A DNA stretch of 22,451 bases from a virus. Location: positions 1-22,451 of the IMG/VR virus record IMGVR_UViG_3300023106_000029, one strand, 5' to 3'. Each line of letters starts with the position of its first letter. The first letter of the stretch is position 1. A model generated the notes under the pieces. That model saw nothing but the letters and a program-made list of their open reading frames with translations. It was not told where the DNA came from and did no database searches. Shown piece after piece: positions 15,072 to 21,998 of this stretch. Both the position numbers and the translations under genes were made by a program.

Positions 15072-15670
15072 CAAACGTATGTGTTTTCCTCTGCATAGCG
15101 CTCAGCATAGGTTTTTATCTTCTTAGATTCATTTAAAGCTATCTCACGTGCCGCTTTACCATCAGGAAATATCTTAGCCTCTAAACGTCTTAATTCCTCC
15201 CCTGTGGCTTTTAACATTTTTCTTACTTTATCCTTCCAATCTACAAATTTAATTAAATCTTCTCCCTCTTTCTGTGAACGCATACTCTCCATTGTAAGCG
15301 TATCATGAGTTTGCTTCGTACTTTGATATTCTGTCCAATCAATATCATGATAGATCATCAGATAACGTCCAAAACAGTCTAAATATGATGCAGATTTATA
15401 ATTGAATATTTCATCGAACATGGTTTTATGATCCTGTACATTCAAATCAACACTTAAAAAATCAAACACAGATTTTATCATGGTTTTACGATCCTTTATT
15501 TTTAGAAAAGGACTTTCCATATCTGCTGTTAATATAGCTATTCTTATTATGTCTTCATTTTCTTGCTTGGAGAACTCCTCAAACGCAGAAAGCTCGGGGA
15601 AAAAATCCACGAGCCTTGTACCTATTGGGCATTGACTGAAATCAATGTATAACTTACTTAAATCAAACAC
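15071..15670 (-). CDS. Unknown protein directly before the terminase (candidate small terminase)
   Basis: A 199 aa helical protein starting with GTG at 15670. GGAGG lies five bases upstream, a strong Shine-Dalgarno match that decides the start, although the same bases encode the end of the previous gene, which overlaps by 8. The segment FPELSAFEEF (24-33) and the basic, charged C-terminal helix (about 135-195) are its clearest traits. Residues 60-79 and 80-99 look like a 20-residue tandem repeat (DRKTMIKSVFDF and DHKTMFDEIFNY), also visible as a 60-nt-spaced DNA repeat. Many phages place the small terminase subunit just before terL, and size and helicity fit, but no helix-turn-helix is evident. 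The role stays open. Confidence 0.55.
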   Translation of the reverse strand: MFDLSKLYIDFSQCPIGTRLVDFFPELSAFEEFSKQENEDIIRIAILTADMESPFLKIKDRKTMIKSVFDFLSVDLNVQDHKTMFDEIFNYKSASYLDCFGRYLMIYHDIDWTEYQSTKQTHDTLTMESMRSQKEGEDLIKFVDWKDKVRKMLKATGEELRRLEAKIFPDGKAAREIALNESKKIKTYAERYAEENTYV

Positions 15671-16532
15671 TTAAACCTCCCTCTTCATATTCATATTTAA
15701 TATCCTTCCTCTGGACTAGATGTAGAACCTTATCAAACATAATTTGATGTATATCATACTCTAGTTTTTGTGCCATCCTTGGATCATAGATTATTTTTTG
15801 TCCTGTATCTAGGTGTTTTACATAATCCCTCTTATCTGGATGTTGAAGGTAGCCTCTACAATAAGTACCTGCTAGTACAACTCTGCCTTTTTGAGTCCTC
15901 CTAGTCTTTTTAAGACGTTGTTTTGGTGCTAGGGTGACTAATCCTCCTGTATGCTCAATAAACTCCTGTGCGCCTTCCTTTTTAACTTCTATCATCTCAG
16001 GTTCCACTACTACATATCCATTCAACATCCGTTTTGGCTTGAAGTTTTCATCTACAACCATGTATAAAAGATCATATTTGATAAGATACATCTCTCCTAA
16101 CTCTGTATCTACAATCATATTTTCATCCTTAGCCTTTTTGTGTGCCAGATATGAAAAGTTTACCCTATCACCTTTTTTAACTTCAATATCCACATCATAT
16201 AGCACTGAATTTCGGTTTAACTCGCCCAATTCTCTGTGCATACTGATGTTTACCGGAACCTGTTGACCATTCTTTCTGATAAACAAAGTGTTTTGTTTAG
16301 TTAATTTTTCAATTTTTGATAGATTAAAAGTAAGTGATGTAGGTACGCCATATACAGTCCCAAATACACTCATGTTCTTCTCACGAGTAGTGATCTTGGT
16401 TCCATTCTCATATTTGAAGTCCGGGGAAATAAGTCCTAACTCTTTTCCTTTTACTTGATAAGTCTCTAATTGTGGGTCAGGAAGTACCAAAACGTAATTG
16501 GAAAGCATATTTACTTGTGATGAGTGGATCAT
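15663..16532 (-). CDS. Tandem GroES/Cpn10-like co-chaperonin (putative)
   Basis: A 289 aa protein from the ATG at 16532. This start overlaps the previous stop as ATGA and has GGGGAGG seven bases upstream; a longer version from 16568 is less likely. Two halves each follow the GroES plan. Half one (about 12-162) has NYVLVLPDPQ, a loop with ELGLISP (31-37), SVFGTVYGVP (55-64), VKKGDRVNF (118-126) and the closing EMYLIKYDLLYMVVDE (147-162). Half two (about 169-279) has NGYVVVEPE, TGGLVTLAP (195-203), KGRVVLAGTY (215-224) and the closing QIMFDKVLHLVQRKDI. In GroES the mobile loop carries GGIVL, which contacts GroEL; GLISP and GGLVT sit at that place. Phages such as T4 (gp31) use own co-chaperonins to fold capsid protein. 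Motif reading only. Confidence 0.6.
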   Translation of the reverse strand: MIHSSQVNMLSNYVLVLPDPQLETYQVKGKELGLISPDFKYENGTKITTREKNMSVFGTVYGVPTSLTFNLSKIEKLTKQNTLFIRKNGQQVPVNISMHRELGELNRNSVLYDVDIEVKKGDRVNFSYLAHKKAKDENMIVDTELGEMYLIKYDLLYMVVDENFKPKRMLNGYVVVEPEMIEVKKEGAQEFIEHTGGLVTLAPKQRLKKTRRTQKGRVVLAGTYCRGYLQHPDKRDYVKHLDTGQKIIYDPRMAQKLEYDIHQIMFDKVLHLVQRKDIKYEYEEGGLSV

Positions 16533-16810
16533 GATATTGCCTCCCCATGAAGTTCTCTTAACTTCCAACCTCCTGCAATTACATCATATATCTTCCCGTT
16601 CTCAAAAAACAAGGCATGAACCCATACTTTTCCAATTTTAATAACTCTAGTCGTTAGCTTTCTGTTAAAAATCTTGCTATAGACCTCTTTCTTCTCAATT
16701 TTACTGACATCCAAGTCTTTTATCTGATCTTCATAAAAATCAAACTCAGCTTCTTGTATTTGACCGCCTTCCACACGTGTGTAGTGTGAAGCCTTTACTC
16801 TATCTTTCAT
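16529..16810 (-). CDS. Small protein, paralogue of the 17542-17844 product
   Basis: A 93 aa protein with no recognised family. It aligns without gaps to the 100 aa product of the gene at 17542-17844 over its C-terminal half: EVYS (42-45) with ESYS, a shared Thr, and VHALFFENGKIYDVIAGG (64-81) with VRNIFFDNGIVYECTRGY. The N-terminal 'HYT..EG' stretch also recurs. The pattern suggests a small beta-rich domain. The start overlaps the Stealth-like gene by 11 bases and the end overlaps the co-chaperonin-like gene by ATGA. The two paralogues flank the Stealth-like gene. Function unknown. Confidence 0.65.
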   Translation of the reverse strand: MKDRVKASHYTRVEGGQIQEAEFDFYEDQIKDLDVSKIEKKEVYSKIFNRKLTTRVIKIGKVWVHALFFENGKIYDVIAGGWKLRELHGEAIS

Positions 16811-17531
16811 ATCGACTCTTATTTGGGTATTTCTCTTCTAAAAATTTCATCATATCTGCATTCATGCAACGATCTGAGGTACTAAAGAACTTCTTATCTC
16901 CTATTTTAGCCACTATCTCATCGTAACTCATACTCTTTTGTACTTTACAATCGCCTCCAAATTCTCCCTCTATTCCTTTTAAATTCGCATATAGGCTCTT
17001 GATAACATATCCAAATGGTTGATCCCAATTTAACTCCTTATTACACACAAATGTGCAAAAATCATTTTTGTTATACAATATTGGGAAATGGGTATCGAAA
17101 TCTGTTGTTGGTTTATCTTTTGATAAAAGGTATTTACGGGTATGATTTACTGACTTACGGTAATCACCTAAGTTTTTAGCCATTGTATCTTCTAAAGAAC
17201 CTTTATGGTAAAAAGGTAGGCTATTGACATCAAATTCTTGTAACAAATAGTGATCATCATTTAAAAAGCAGAAATCTTCTGTTACTTCAAGATGAGATAT
17301 TGCAGCAAGTATTTTCTGATATATATTTTTCTCTTTCTTTTTACCTGTAGGTTCATCGCTACAACTTATGTATTTTAATCCCCGTAAACCGATTATCTTT
17401 TTTCCTACAATAAATATGTCACCTATTCCTTTTAAGTTCATCTCAATGCTTCGTAATGCGTATACAAGATCTTTGTTGTTGTTCTTACTATTGTCCCTAA
17501 CTGGGATGATAACTGATATTCCTTTTTCCAT
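16800..17531 (-). CDS. Stealth-like sugar-phosphate transferase (putative)
   Basis: A 243 aa protein that combines a GT-A-like start (ISVIIPVRDNS) with features of the Stealth family (hexose-1-phosphate transferases for capsular polysaccharide). Visible are LVYALRSIEMNLKGIGDIFIVGKK (22-45, conserved region 2), EDFCFLNDDHYLL (85-97, with the Asn-Asp-Asp signature), DTHFPILYNKNDF (146-158, region 3) and KKFFSTSDRCMNADMMKFLE followed by YPNKSRYE (213-242, region 4). Known members transfer sugar-1-phosphate to build surface polysaccharides. It lies between two paralogous small genes, upstream of the co-chaperonin-like gene, and is separated from the larger sugar cassette by the terminase. It is shorter than typical members (about 300-350 aa) and lacks a clear region 1. 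A plain family-2 enzyme is the alternative. Confidence 0.6.
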   Translation of the reverse strand: MEKGISVIIPVRDNSKNNNKDLVYALRSIEMNLKGIGDIFIVGKKIIGLRGLKYISCSDEPTGKKKEKNIYQKILAAISHLEVTEDFCFLNDDHYLLQEFDVNSLPFYHKGSLEDTMAKNLGDYRKSVNHTRKYLLSKDKPTTDFDTHFPILYNKNDFCTFVCNKELNWDQPFGYVIKSLYANLKGIEGEFGGDCKVQKSMSYDEIVAKIGDKKFFSTSDRCMNADMMKFLEEKYPNKSRYER

Positions 17532-17541
17532 TAAAATAGTT

Positions 17542-17844
17542 TTAGTTGTTTAATAGTTTATTGAAATATTCTGCATCTATCTTGTAATCGTATCCTCCAT
17601 AAAACATGTGTCTATAACCCCTTGTACATTCGTATACAATTCCGTTGTCAAAGAATATGTTCCTAACATTTATCCCTTCGATATTAAATGTTTTCATGGT
17701 CATGTTAATTTCTAAGGCAGGTGAATAAGACTCAAAGTCTTCTAACGGAAATCCACCTTGTTCAAATTCTTCTCTTGTCATCTCAAAAGGCATTCTAATC
17801 ATTTCCTGGCCTTCACCTTGAGTGTAAAATAGTGCTTTGCTCAT
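17542..17844 (-). CDS. Small protein, paralogue of the 16529-16810 product
   Basis: A 100 aa acidic protein. SYSPALEINMTMKTFNIEGINVRNIFFDNGIVYECTRGY (39-77) aligns without gaps with the 93 aa product encoded at 16529-16810 (ESYS/EVYS, FFDNG/FFENG, YE/YD). This indicates duplication and divergence. No enzyme motif, Cys cluster or membrane segment is present. Its ATG is preceded, eight bases away, by TAAACAACTAAAA, a 13-mer that also stands exactly eight bases before the ATG of the next gene. It ends ten bases before the Stealth-like gene. Function unknown. Confidence 0.65.
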   Translation of the reverse strand: MSKALFYTQGEGQEMIRMPFEMTREEFEQGGFPLEDFESYSPALEINMTMKTFNIEGINVRNIFFDNGIVYECTRGYRHMFYGGYDYKIDAEYFNKLLNN

Positions 17845-17862
17845 AATTCTAATTTTAGTTGT

Positions 17863-18336
17863 TTAGGTTTTACTGATTAAGTAATTGAAGTCAAATTCAT
17901 GACCTGTCATTTGTTTATAGGCATCAGCACTGAAATGTTTCAAAGCATACCAAAGCATTATTCCATTACCTGTATCTTTTAATTGTCGTTCAATAGCTTG
18001 TATTGCTTTAGCATCTTCTGAAAAGGAAAAACATGACCTGTTAATTTCTTTTTCTACAGTATGCTCTAATCCGTTGATCTTGAATATGCATATAATTTTT
18101 ACATCATTGATGTTCCAAGGTTGATTTACCATGAATATTTGCCCTTTAATCAGGTTATCATCCACGACTACTTTAGCCATTATATTAGCCATTGCTTTGT
18201 TATGAGCATCCTCCATGTATTTAACCGCTTCATCAGTGACAGCTTTATGCTCATGTACTATTACTTCAATTTTATCAGGTGAAGAATTGTAATGATTTTC
18301 TTCTGTTCTTAGTATTGTTGTTCCAAATAGTCCCAT
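17863..18336 (-). CDS. Unknown 157 aa protein
   Basis: A 157 aa soluble protein with no family I recognise. After a short N-terminal arm (MGLFGTTILRTEENHYNSSP) it shows a strand (IEVIVHEHKAV) and a long helix (about 33-58). A beta hairpin region follows with KIICIFKINGLEHTVEKEIN (80-99), then a helical C-terminal part (about 103-150). The leader is A-rich (AAACAATTACAATT) and has no Shine-Dalgarno site. It overlaps the preceding 64 aa gene by 28 bases and is followed by the 100 aa gene 18 bases on. Probably an early or accessory gene, judging by its position between replication and packaging modules. Confidence 0.6.
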   Translation of the reverse strand: MGLFGTTILRTEENHYNSSPDKIEVIVHEHKAVTDEAVKYMEDAHNKAMANIMAKVVVDDNLIKGQIFMVNQPWNINDVKIICIFKINGLEHTVEKEINRSCFSFSEDAKAIQAIERQLKDTGNGIMLWYALKHFSADAYKQMTGHEFDFNYLISKT

Positions 18337-18503
18337 AATTGTAATTGTTTTGGTTTATATGTTTTAAATAATTTCTTTCTCTTCTCCATCTGTTCTTTAG
18401 TTAGTATTCTTGAAACGTAAAACTCTACTTCATCTGCCATTTCTGATTGTTTCATTGGTCTACCTAGATGCTTCTCGAAAGCTGTCATATTCATCTTCTG
18501 CAT
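18309..18503 (-). CDS. Small 64 aa protein overlapping both neighbours
   Basis: A 64 aa highly charged, helical protein. It overlaps the preceding Cys-rich gene by 44 bases and the following 157 aa gene by 28. Later ATG codons at 18494 and 18488 would cut the first overlap to 35 or 29 bases, and the start is unsure. FEKHLGRPMKQSEMADEVEF and KRKKLFKTYKPKQLQLWDYL are its clearest segments. Without it, a 123-base gap would remain between the neighbours, unusual in this compact stretch, so I think it is real. Function unknown. Confidence 0.45.
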   Translation of the reverse strand: MQKMNMTAFEKHLGRPMKQSEMADEVEFYVSRILTKEQMEKRKKLFKTYKPKQLQLWDYLEQQY

Positions 18504-18720
18504 CTTTATACATTTTGTTTAACTCCTCTTTGTATTCACTAGCAGGTTTTAGGTCTTTATAAGGATTATCTCTCTTTAATACATTTGGTACACTACAGCA
18601 TAATCCATCGTGACTAACAAATCCTTCTTCATGACAACAGCATTTACATTCCATTACTGTAGCCCATTTCTCTAGCTCATGGGTTTTACAGAAGGAGCAT
18701 TTACATTTATTTGTTTTCAT
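18460..18720 (-). CDS. Cys-rich putative zinc-binding protein
   Basis: An 86 aa protein. The N-terminal half is full of possible metal ligands: CKCSFC (7-12), His14, ECKCCCHEEG (24-33), His37, and CC at 41-42 before SVPN. Spacing of CxC, CxxC and CCCH groups suggests one or two structural zinc sites. The C-terminal half is charged helix (YKEELNKMYKDAEDEYDSF). The ATG overlaps the YopX-like stop by one base (TAATG), so translation is likely coupled. Small zinc proteins of this sort are common in phages and often unassigned. DNA or protein binding is possible but not shown. Confidence 0.6.
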   Translation of the reverse strand: MKTNKCKCSFCKTHELEKWATVMECKCCCHEEGFVSHDGLCCSVPNVLKRDNPYKDLKPASEYKEELNKMYKDAEDEYDSFREASR

Positions 18721-19106
18721 TATTTAATTAGTTCAGGGTTTTCGTGAATGTTGCCAATTACTTTATCCTTTCCGTTTATGCTGTAGAATTTATCTACTGT
18801 ATTCCAATTGGTTTTATAATTAAAGTGGTATCCAAAACCTAACCTTTTTTTACCAAAAACTACTACACAATGTTGATCCCCACATTTGATAATGTCCCCT
18901 TCATATATTTCTTTTTTATTAGCGTCTTTAGTCCCAATGTATTGATCCTCCTTCTTTCTTGTTGTTCCACTTCTCATGGTTGGCCCTGCAAATGAATCTT
19001 CTGATTTCCTACCCATAAGGTCTATCATTCCCCAATAAGTAAAACCGCTGAATGTTCCATCATGGTTGTAATGTGCTGATCTAAACTTTAATTCTCTTTG
19101 TTCCAT
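18720..19106 (-). CDS. YopX-family phage protein
   Basis: A 128 aa protein with the YopX pattern (named after a Bacillus phage SPbeta protein). It starts with RELKFRSAHYNHDG (4-17), continues with QYIGTKDANKKEIYEGDIIK (55-74), the 'TG-x-D-x-NGKEIYEGDI' signature, then a beta strand VVVFGKKRLGFGY. It ends with DKVIGNIHENPEL (114-126), matching the 'viGNiyenPeLl' close. The family is widespread in phages and prophages and its biochemical role is not known. A TAATG overlap joins it to the Cys-rich gene downstream. Confidence 0.8.
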   Translation of the reverse strand: MEQRELKFRSAHYNHDGTFSGFTYWGMIDLMGRKSEDSFAGPTMRSGTTRKKEDQYIGTKDANKKEIYEGDIIKCGDQHCVVVFGKKRLGFGYHFNYKTNWNTVDKFYSINGKDKVIGNIHENPELIK

Positions 19107-19118
19107 TTTCTTTTTGTT

Positions 19119-19463
19119 TTAAGCTCTACCTGTTAGTTTATCCCATCTCTTTTTATCAATGGGTTTTATTTTTGGTTCTAGGTTTCTTTCTTTCTCTGTT
19201 AGTTCTCCGGTGTCCTCACGCCATTCAATAGTGTAGGTTATATTTGAATTTGATAGGTCTTTTAGCTTCTCTATGACACTTTCTATTCTTTTGAAGTGTG
19301 TGTAGTCATTTGAGATTAAAAAGTCGTTACAGAGCCTTATCCTTAATTTAACTACTTCTAGTAATTTCTCCTTTTCATGATTTTTGCTTTCAAAAGGATA
19401 CCAGGTGCCAATAGGTAAGGTTTCAAGGTTTTTTAATGTTTTTAACTCGTATAGTTCGTCCAT
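19119..19463 (-). CDS. Unknown 114 aa protein downstream of the primase-helicase
   Basis: A 114 aa charged protein with a long central helix (about 30-70, EKEKLLEVVKLRIRLCNDFL and SVIEKLKDLS), a strand NITYTIEWRED and a basic C-terminal end. It begins two bases after the primase-helicase stop, so the two genes are surely co-translated. It ends 12 bases before the YopX-like gene. No known motif is visible. A helper of replication is possible only by position. Confidence 0.55.
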   Translation of the reverse strand: MDELYELKTLKNLETLPIGTWYPFESKNHEKEKLLEVVKLRIRLCNDFLISNDYTHFKRIESVIEKLKDLSNSNITYTIEWREDTGELTEKERNLEPKIKPIDKKRWDKLTGRA

Positions 19464-19465
19464 GA

Positions 19466-21262
19466 TTAAAACGGTAAATCCCCTGTAGGTTCAATATCAT
19501 ATTCTTTTTCTTTTTCGATTACATTTAACTCATAATCTATATCGGCCTGAAAGGTTCTGTCTAGCCAGTTAGTATTGTCCCAATCTGAATTTACTCCTAT
19601 AAATCTTCCATTATTAAGATTATACTTCACATGCACCTCTCCCACTTCTCCTTGGTGCTTATATTTCATTTTCTTAATATGAACTTCACTATTTCCAGTA
19701 TCGAAATTCCTATAAAAAGTAACACCTATTTGAGGTTTATTATACCAATTGCTACTACCAGATATGTCGTACAAAGTTGGAATCTCAAACATACTATTGG
19801 TTTTTTGCTTTGGCATCTTTTTAGGATGTACAACTAGAATTGAAAAAACCATATTTCGTTCACTGAATCGGATTACTTTATCCAATTCCCTAGAAATGTA
19901 GTTGTGTTCTGTATCTCCGGCCTTTATGTTATGTTCCAATTTGTTCCAAGGGTCTAATAAAAATCCTTTAATGCCTTTTTGCTGAACAAGCAATTTTGCC
20001 TTTTCCAAAATATTATCTAAACACAAGTCGTCGTCTTCAGGGCTGATGAAATAAAAATGCTCCTGAATAAATGATTTGGCAAGTTTTTTTTCTGAATCTG
20101 AAAATCCCACATCAGCTTTAGCCTTCTTACCAAGCAACAATTCACATAATCCAATTATAAATACTGCAAGCGGGCTGTGTTCAGGTGTAAATAATGCCCA
20201 TCGCCAACCATACCTAACAGATAAACATGCCATAATGAATAATGCAAAAGGTGATTTGCCATGATTAGGTATTCCAGTCAAAACCATCATTTGTCCAAGA
20301 AAAACTGAAAACTTTTTGTCTAACTCTGATATTTTCCCTGTTGTTTCGCCTTTTGATAGACCTGTTTGAAATAAAATCTCAACATCATCCCATATATCTT
20401 CAACGTTTATAACTCCTGAAATTGGAAATTCTCTTAGATTTTTATCTTCTATGCACTCTTTTAATTCTGATCCATACTTAACCAAATATTCATTTGCATC
20501 TTTACAATCCTTGAAATTTACTTTAAAGCACTTCTCAAAACCCAACCTACGAGCCAATTCATCTCTAAGAAATACACCTACAGCATCAGAATCAGTGGCA
20601 AGTATTATTTTCTTTTTATTGTCGAAGTATTCAATACAGTTATCCAAATATTCAAGGTTCGGCTTATTTGAGCCGGATGCTCCATTAGGAACGCTTATAA
20701 CTTCTTTTATCCCAACTTCAAGAAAAGACAGTTTATCTATCTCACCCTCCACAATTACACACCAATCAGAATCCTTTATGTCATCCACTCCATAAAAAAT
20801 AAGTTCAGCATCTTTAACCATTTTAAAGTTTTTCCTTGCGTCCCTAAATTTTATGTTAACCAATTCTTTATTCCTGTAATAGTTGAAGTTTATGGTATTT
20901 TCCTCCTTTTGGGTTTGAGGCATATACTCCATGCTTTGTGTAACATTACCTAATCCAAGCGTTGTTGAAGAAATATGGCGATTATTAAAAAACCAATTCA
21001 GAGTCTTTTCAGATAATGTAGATTGATTTTTAGGTACAGGAACTATGTATTCCTTTGGTTTAGGCTGATATATACCAACAACTCCGCTAAACCCACAACT
21101 ATTATGGCAATTGTATCTTCCCGTATTTACATCAACACTCAGGCATGGGTCTTTTTTATTCTTTCTTAAATGGGAACATTTTGGGCAGATTGCTTTTCCT
21201 GATCCATTTATTTTTCTTGTATCTATCCCAAGACTTTCTAATAACTGTCTATTATCGCTCAT
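19466..21262 (-). CDS. Replicative primase-helicase (T7 gp4/Twinkle-like)
   Basis: A 598 aa bifunctional replication enzyme. A zinc-binding head (CPKC 26-29 and CHNSC 52-56) recognises primer sites. The TOPRIM primase core shows VIVEGEIDKLSF (169-180, catalytic Glu) and IILATDSDAVG (219-229, the DxD metal pair). A linker to about 300 leads to a RecA/DnaB-type helicase: Walker A GIPNHGKS (330-337), LFTPEH (357-362, motif 1a), Walker B GFLLDPWNKL (433-442), VVHPKK (477-482) and SGSSNWYNKP (501-510). It would unwind DNA at the fork and lay primers. The last residues, DIEPTGDLPF, resemble the acidic, Phe-ending tip of single-strand binding proteins. The ATG overlaps the upstream stop as ATGA. Confidence 0.92.
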   Translation of the reverse strand: MSDNRQLLESLGIDTRKINGSGKAICPKCSHLRKNKKDPCLSVDVNTGRYNCHNSCGFSGVVGIYQPKPKEYIVPVPKNQSTLSEKTLNWFFNNRHISSTTLGLGNVTQSMEYMPQTQKEENTINFNYYRNKELVNIKFRDARKNFKMVKDAELIFYGVDDIKDSDWCVIVEGEIDKLSFLEVGIKEVISVPNGASGSNKPNLEYLDNCIEYFDNKKKIILATDSDAVGVFLRDELARRLGFEKCFKVNFKDCKDANEYLVKYGSELKECIEDKNLREFPISGVINVEDIWDDVEILFQTGLSKGETTGKISELDKKFSVFLGQMMVLTGIPNHGKSPFALFIMACLSVRYGWRWALFTPEHSPLAVFIIGLCELLLGKKAKADVGFSDSEKKLAKSFIQEHFYFISPEDDDLCLDNILEKAKLLVQQKGIKGFLLDPWNKLEHNIKAGDTEHNYISRELDKVIRFSERNMVFSILVVHPKKMPKQKTNSMFEIPTLYDISGSSNWYNKPQIGVTFYRNFDTGNSEVHIKKMKYKHQGEVGEVHVKYNLNNGRFIGVNSDWDNTNWLDRTFQADIDYELNVIEKEKEYDIEPTGDLPF

Positions 21263-21987
21263 GGAATATAATTTTTAGAAGTTGAAGTAGGGGTTTCCTC
21301 TTGATTATTCAGATAGCGTTCAATTATATTTTCCCTAAGAACATATTCAGGAGTAATATATTTTCTCTCAATCAGCTTGTCTTTTAGAGCTTCATCTATA
21401 ACATTAAGCAGCTGCTTGCTAGTATATTTTTTTAATCTTTTCCTTAATGAGGTGCAAACCTTATCTGTGCTTTGATATTGACCCGGATTTTTCCCGTTTT
21501 TCTTTTTTAAATTAAATGCCTGTACAAATAGGTGGCACTTTTCTGAATCTTTAAGAGTGCCGTCTGTCGGGGATGACGAAGGAGACCCGACAATAGATAC
21601 TTTAGTATCTTCTTTAAGAGGTACTTTTTCTAAAGAGGTATTTATTAGTTCGGGATTTCCCTGTTCAGGGATTTCCTGTTCGGTAAAATCCCGAACACGA
21701 GACTCGTGTATTATGTAGTCATATCCTCTGAAAAGGTTTTGATCTTTTACCCTGATAGTTTGTATATATCCCAATTTCTCCAACTCTGCCCAACCACTTA
21801 ACATAGAGTCGTACCCATCCAAAGATCTATTTGCTAAATCACTTTTATGTACAGTCCATTCTTCGGAAAGGCTAAGTAAGTAGCACATCAATCCTTTTGC
21901 TTTCCAACTTAAATCCTTTGCTTTTATTATTTCATTAGGAATCACTGTATAATTCCTTCTTCGTTTGTTTATTATTTTACCTGACAT
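21259..21987 (-). CDS. Replication initiator / helicase loader, winged-helix DnaD-like (putative)
   Basis: A 242 aa protein. The N-terminal part (about 12-80), NYTVIPNEIIKAKDLSWKAKGLMCYLLSL then WTVHKSDLANR and AELEKLGYIQ, is a winged helix-turn-helix of the kind in phage replication proteins (HTH_36/RepA-like). A polar Ser/Pro/Thr linker spans about 105-150. The C-terminal part (about 155-232) is helical and closes with KYITPEYVLRENIIERYLNN, like the DnaD/phage C-terminal domain that contacts DNA or helicase. Its stop overlaps the primase-helicase start, which supports a role in loading that helicase. The leader TAAACTAAACCAAT before the ATG resembles others here. Confidence 0.7.
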   Translation of the reverse strand: MSGKIINKRRRNYTVIPNEIIKAKDLSWKAKGLMCYLLSLSEEWTVHKSDLANRSLDGYDSMLSGWAELEKLGYIQTIRVKDQNLFRGYDYIIHESRVRDFTEQEIPEQGNPELINTSLEKVPLKEDTKVSIVGSPSSSPTDGTLKDSEKCHLFVQAFNLKKKNGKNPGQYQSTDKVCTSLRKRLKKYTSKQLLNVIDEALKDKLIERKYITPEYVLRENIIERYLNNQEETPTSTSKNYIP

Positions 21988-21998
21988 ATTGGTTTAGT

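Noticed and set aside
15934-16266. 110-codon plus-strand frame opposite the co-chaperonin-like gene
   Set aside because: Its Ser/Thr-rich translation is typical of reading antisense to a real gene, and nothing around it supports expression.
20451-20795. 114-codon plus-strand frame opposite the primase-helicase
   Set aside because: It is antisense to the TOPRIM region, whose conserved motifs explain the base pattern.
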